A DNA stretch of 8,770 nt from Bacteroidales bacterium (lineage in GTDB: Bacteria; Bacteroidota; Bacteroidia; Bacteroidales; UBA7960), in contig SLSG01000178.1 in assembly GCA_007130545.1 (NCBI GenBank), positions 1 through 8,770 on the forward strand, written 5' to 3'. The stretch's first letter is position 1, and every line of letters starts with the position of its first letter. Shown piece after piece: positions 6,728 to 8,770 of this stretch. The position numbers and the translations under genes were made by a program. The notes beneath the pieces were generated by a model. That model did no database searches. It saw only the letters and a program-made list of their open reading frames with translations, and was not told the origin of the DNA.

Positions 6728-6787
6728 TCCGAACACAGAAGAGCCCTTTATACATACCTGAGAAACGAACCAACCTAACAAGTCCAT

Positions 6788-7804
6788 ATGGAATATACCG
6801 CTGAACAAATCGCCAGCTACCTTGGCGGAAAAATAGAAGGAGATCCCCTGACCAGGGTAAGCAAGGTGGCGAAGATCGAAGAAGCCACGCCAGGCACCAT
6901 CACCTTTCTGGCCAACCCGGTCTACACTCCGTTTGTCTATACGACAGGAGCCAGCATTGTCCTGGTCAGTGCGGATTTTGTCCCTGAGCAGAAAATAAAT
7001 ACCACCATCATCCGGGTAAAGGACCCCTATGGGGCGCTTGCACAGCTCCTTGCGTTTTACAAGAGCAGCATCCCGGAGAAACAGGGCATTTCCGGTCTCG
7101 CCTTCATTCCCGGGAACTTGTCTGCCGGCGAGAATGTCTATATCGGGCCATTCGTGTATATCGGCGAAAACGTGAAGCTTGGCAAGCATGTCAAACTTCA
7201 TCCGCACTGCCATGTAGGCGACAATGTTGTCATCGGGGACAATACGGTCCTTTTCAGCGGGGCGCGGATCTATGACGATTGTGTGATCGGAAGCAACTGC
7301 ACACTGCACTCCAATGTGGTGGTCGGAGCAGACGGTTTCGGGTTTGCACCCCAGGGGGGAAACGGTTTTAAGAAAGTGGAACAAATCGGCAATGTGGTCA
7401 TAGACGACCATGTGGAAATCGGAGCAGGAACAGCCATTGACCGTGCCACCATGGGGTCAACAAGGATCCACACAGGTGTAAAACTGGACAACCTGATACA
7501 GATCGGCCACAACGTGGTGATCGGCGAAAACACGGTCATTGCCGGACAGACCGGGATTGCCGGATCCACCAAGATCGGCCGCAATTGCATGATTGGGGGA
7601 CAAGTGGGCATTAGCGGACACCTCACCATAGGGGATGATGTGAAGATCGCTGCCCAGTCGGGAATCTCAAGCCATGTGAAGGACGGCCAGATCATCATGG
7701 GGGCCCCGGCATTTGAAGCATCCAAATTCAGAAAGGCCTTTATACATTTCCGCAACCTGGAAAAGATCGTGGCCAGGATCGATGAGCTGGAAAAAAAGCT
7801 TTAA
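6788..7804 (+). CDS. lpxD: LpxD, UDP-3-O-acylglucosamine N-acyltransferase
   Basis: Third enzyme of lipid A synthesis. It moves a 3-hydroxyacyl chain from acyl carrier protein to the 2-amino group of UDP-3-O-acylglucosamine, at the cytosolic side. At 338 residues it is close to the E. coli length. The N-terminal uridine-binding domain (about 1-100) includes the ITFLANP segment (38-44). A left-handed beta helix of hexapeptide repeats (I-G-x-x-x-x type) spans about 105-305. GADGFGFAP (180-188) and DNLIQIGHNV (234-243), with H241 matching the catalytic histidine of E. coli LpxD (H239), are diagnostic. The helical tail ends in ELEKKL and probably supports the trimer. The leader lacks a Shine-Dalgarno site. 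Its product-order partner lpxC begins 74 bases downstream. Confidence 0.97.
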   Translation: MEYTAEQIASYLGGKIEGDPLTRVSKVAKIEEATPGTITFLANPVYTPFVYTTGASIVLVSADFVPEQKINTTIIRVKDPYGALAQLLAFYKSSIPEKQGISGLAFIPGNLSAGENVYIGPFVYIGENVKLGKHVKLHPHCHVGDNVVIGDNTVLFSGARIYDDCVIGSNCTLHSNVVVGADGFGFAPQGGNGFKKVEQIGNVVIDDHVEIGAGTAIDRATMGSTRIHTGVKLDNLIQIGHNVVIGENTVIAGQTGIAGSTKIGRNCMIGGQVGISGHLTIGDDVKIAAQSGISSHVKDGQIIMGAPAFEASKFRKAFIHFRNLEKIVARIDELEKKL

Positions 7805-7814
7805 AAAAATAGTT

Positions 7815-7822
7815 TACCTTTG
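7815..7822 (+). promoter_or_regulatory. Candidate internal promoter (-7) before lpxC
   Basis: TACCTTTG matches TAnnTTTG exactly, 11 bases after the lpxD stop codon and 56 bases before the lpxC ATG. No good TTTG is visible 19-21 bases upstream. It would give lpxC a leader of about 50 bases, which contains a small CCC-CGAG-GGG hairpin (7855-7863) close to the start codon. It suggests lpxC may be transcribed apart from lpxD as well. Confidence 0.45.
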
Positions 7823-7878
7823 CTTCTCTGTTCAACCCTGCTCCCGGGCAATTCCCCGAGGGGCGCAAATGTCTGATC

Positions 7879-8770
7879 ATGAACTTGAAGCAGCAAACCC
7901 TAAAAAAACCAACAAACCTTAAAGGTGTCGGATTGCATACCGGGAAGATGGTTGATCTGACCATACATCCTGCAGAAGAAAACAGCGGCATTGTATTTTT
8001 GCGCAAGGATATCGGACCCGAAGCGGTTGTCGAGGCCAGCGCCTTGCACGTGGTTGATACCTCAAGAGGAACCACCCTGGAAAAGAACGGAATCCGGATT
8101 GCCACTGTGGAGCATGTGTTGGCTGCCCTTACCGGCCTGGGCGTGGACAACGCGGTCGTTGAAGTGGACTGTCCTGAAATACCCATCATGGACGGCAGCA
8201 GCAAATTTTTTGTGGAGGCCATCCAAAAGGCCGGAACGGTTGAGCAGGAAGCCCTGAGGGAACCTTTCGAAATCCGGGAGCCCATCCGGTTCTATCACGA
8301 GGAAAAGGATTGTGAGTTCATAGCCCTTCCATCCGACCACTACCGCATCACATGCCTGATTGACTACAACTCGGATGTACTGGGACACCAGCATGCCAGC
8401 ATGGACCACATCTCCGGCTTTGCAAAGGAAATCGCCCCAAGCCGTACATTTGTGTTTATCCATGAACTGGAGATGCTTCTTTCCCAAAATCTTATCAAAG
8501 GCGGGGACCTCAGCAATGCGATCGTGTTCGTGGACAGGCCGATAAAGCAGGAGGAGCTCGACAAACTGGCCAAACTATTCAACAGGGATACTGTGGATGT
8601 AAAGCAAGAGGGCATCCTGAACAACCTGGATCTGTACTATCCCAACGAGCCGGCCAGGCACAAACTACTCGACATTGTGGGCGACCTGGCGCTGGCCGGC
8701 AAGCCCATCAAGGGACATATCATTGCCAGCAAGCCCGGCCATGCCTCCAATGTGCTTTTTGCCAGGGAAC
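7879..8770 (+). CDS. lpxC: LpxC deacetylase, probably the LpxC part of an LpxC-FabZ fusion (C-terminus outside window)
   Basis: The reading frame is open from the ATG at 7879 to the window end (297 codons). LpxC is the zinc-dependent deacetylase that commits UDP-3-O-acyl-N-acetylglucosamine to lipid A; it acts in the cytosol just before LpxD. The start KGVGLHTG (15-22) is the classical LpxC N-terminus. The zinc site and active site are seen as ATVEHVLAAL (E78, H79), PARHKLLDIVGDLAL (H261, D265) and KPGHASN (H288), equivalent to E. coli E78, H79, H238, D242 and H265. Loops between residues 120 and 180 fit the two LpxC subdomains. An in-frame TAG at 7810 and no other ATG fix the start. In Bacteroidota, LpxC is commonly fused to FabZ, followed by lpxA. 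That fusion is expected here but lies beyond the window. Confidence 0.96.
   Translation, partial: MNLKQQTLKKPTNLKGVGLHTGKMVDLTIHPAEENSGIVFLRKDIGPEAVVEASALHVVDTSRGTTLEKNGIRIATVEHVLAALTGLGVDNAVVEVDCPEIPIMDGSSKFFVEAIQKAGTVEQEALREPFEIREPIRFYHEEKDCEFIALPSDHYRITCLIDYNSDVLGHQHASMDHISGFAKEIAPSRTFVFIHELEMLLSQNLIKGGDLSNAIVFVDRPIKQEELDKLAKLFNRDTVDVKQEGILNNLDLYYPNEPARHKLLDIVGDLALAGKPIKGHIIASKPGHASNVLFARE

Noticed and set aside
6626..7411. A 261-codon open frame on the minus strand
   Set aside because: It is antisense to the end of the HD gene and most of lpxD and has no convincing domain.
7124..7680. Repeated GTNATNGG-like pattern in the DNA
   Set aside because: It reflects the hexapeptide repeats of the LpxD beta helix, not a nucleotide repeat or CRISPR array.
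7869..7922. An ATG at 7869 as an alternative start for the gene at 7879
   Set aside because: It is in a different frame and reaches a stop at about 7922; the LpxC N-terminal motif is in the 7879 frame.

Overview
The window looks like chromosomal core sequence from a member of the Bacteroidota, probably a Bacteroidales-like lineage of moderate GC. Three things point there. The promoters fit the phylum's -33 TTTG / -7 TAnnTTTG pattern, with an exact example in front of the tRNA. Most genes lack Shine-Dalgarno sites. The gene content includes a PorX-type response regulator (CheY-like receiver plus PglZ phosphatase domain), the long Bacteroidetes form of alanine dehydrogenase, and lpxD followed by lpxC. 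I see no insertion sequence, phage gene, integrase or CRISPR array.

Layout, left to right. (1) Positions 1-438, minus strand: the N-terminal part of a short-chain dehydrogenase/reductase, cut by the window edge and divergent from (2) a 388-residue GNAT-like acetyltransferase at 542-1708, plus strand. (3) A tRNA-Lys(UUU) at 1862-1934 with a consensus promoter and a terminator that can work in both directions. (4) A tight minus-strand operon reading right to left: porX (5258-3705), tsaE (3697-3221) and alanine dehydrogenase (3206-1986), with gaps of 7 and 14 bases. (5) A divergent control region around 5259-5452. (6) A plus-strand lipid A cluster: an HD-domain phosphohydrolase (5453-6727), lpxD (6788-7804) and the start of lpxC (7879 to the window end). 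LpxC is probably fused to FabZ beyond the edge, as is usual in this phylum.

How the genes fit together. PorX regulates the type IX secretion system in other Bacteroidota, and many cargo proteins of that system end up attached to lipopolysaccharide. LpxC and LpxD catalyse the first committed steps of lipid A synthesis. The two groups are transcribed away from each other from one short intergenic region, so coordinated control of the outer membrane is a reasonable hypothesis, though it is inference. TsaE (tRNA t6A modification) and alanine dehydrogenase are co-transcribed with porX for no obvious metabolic reason.

I did not find a clearly new biological system. The best leads are the porX-tsaE-ald operon, a terminator-like hairpin in the porX leader, and the apparent loss of the catalytic histidine in the alanine dehydrogenase homologue.
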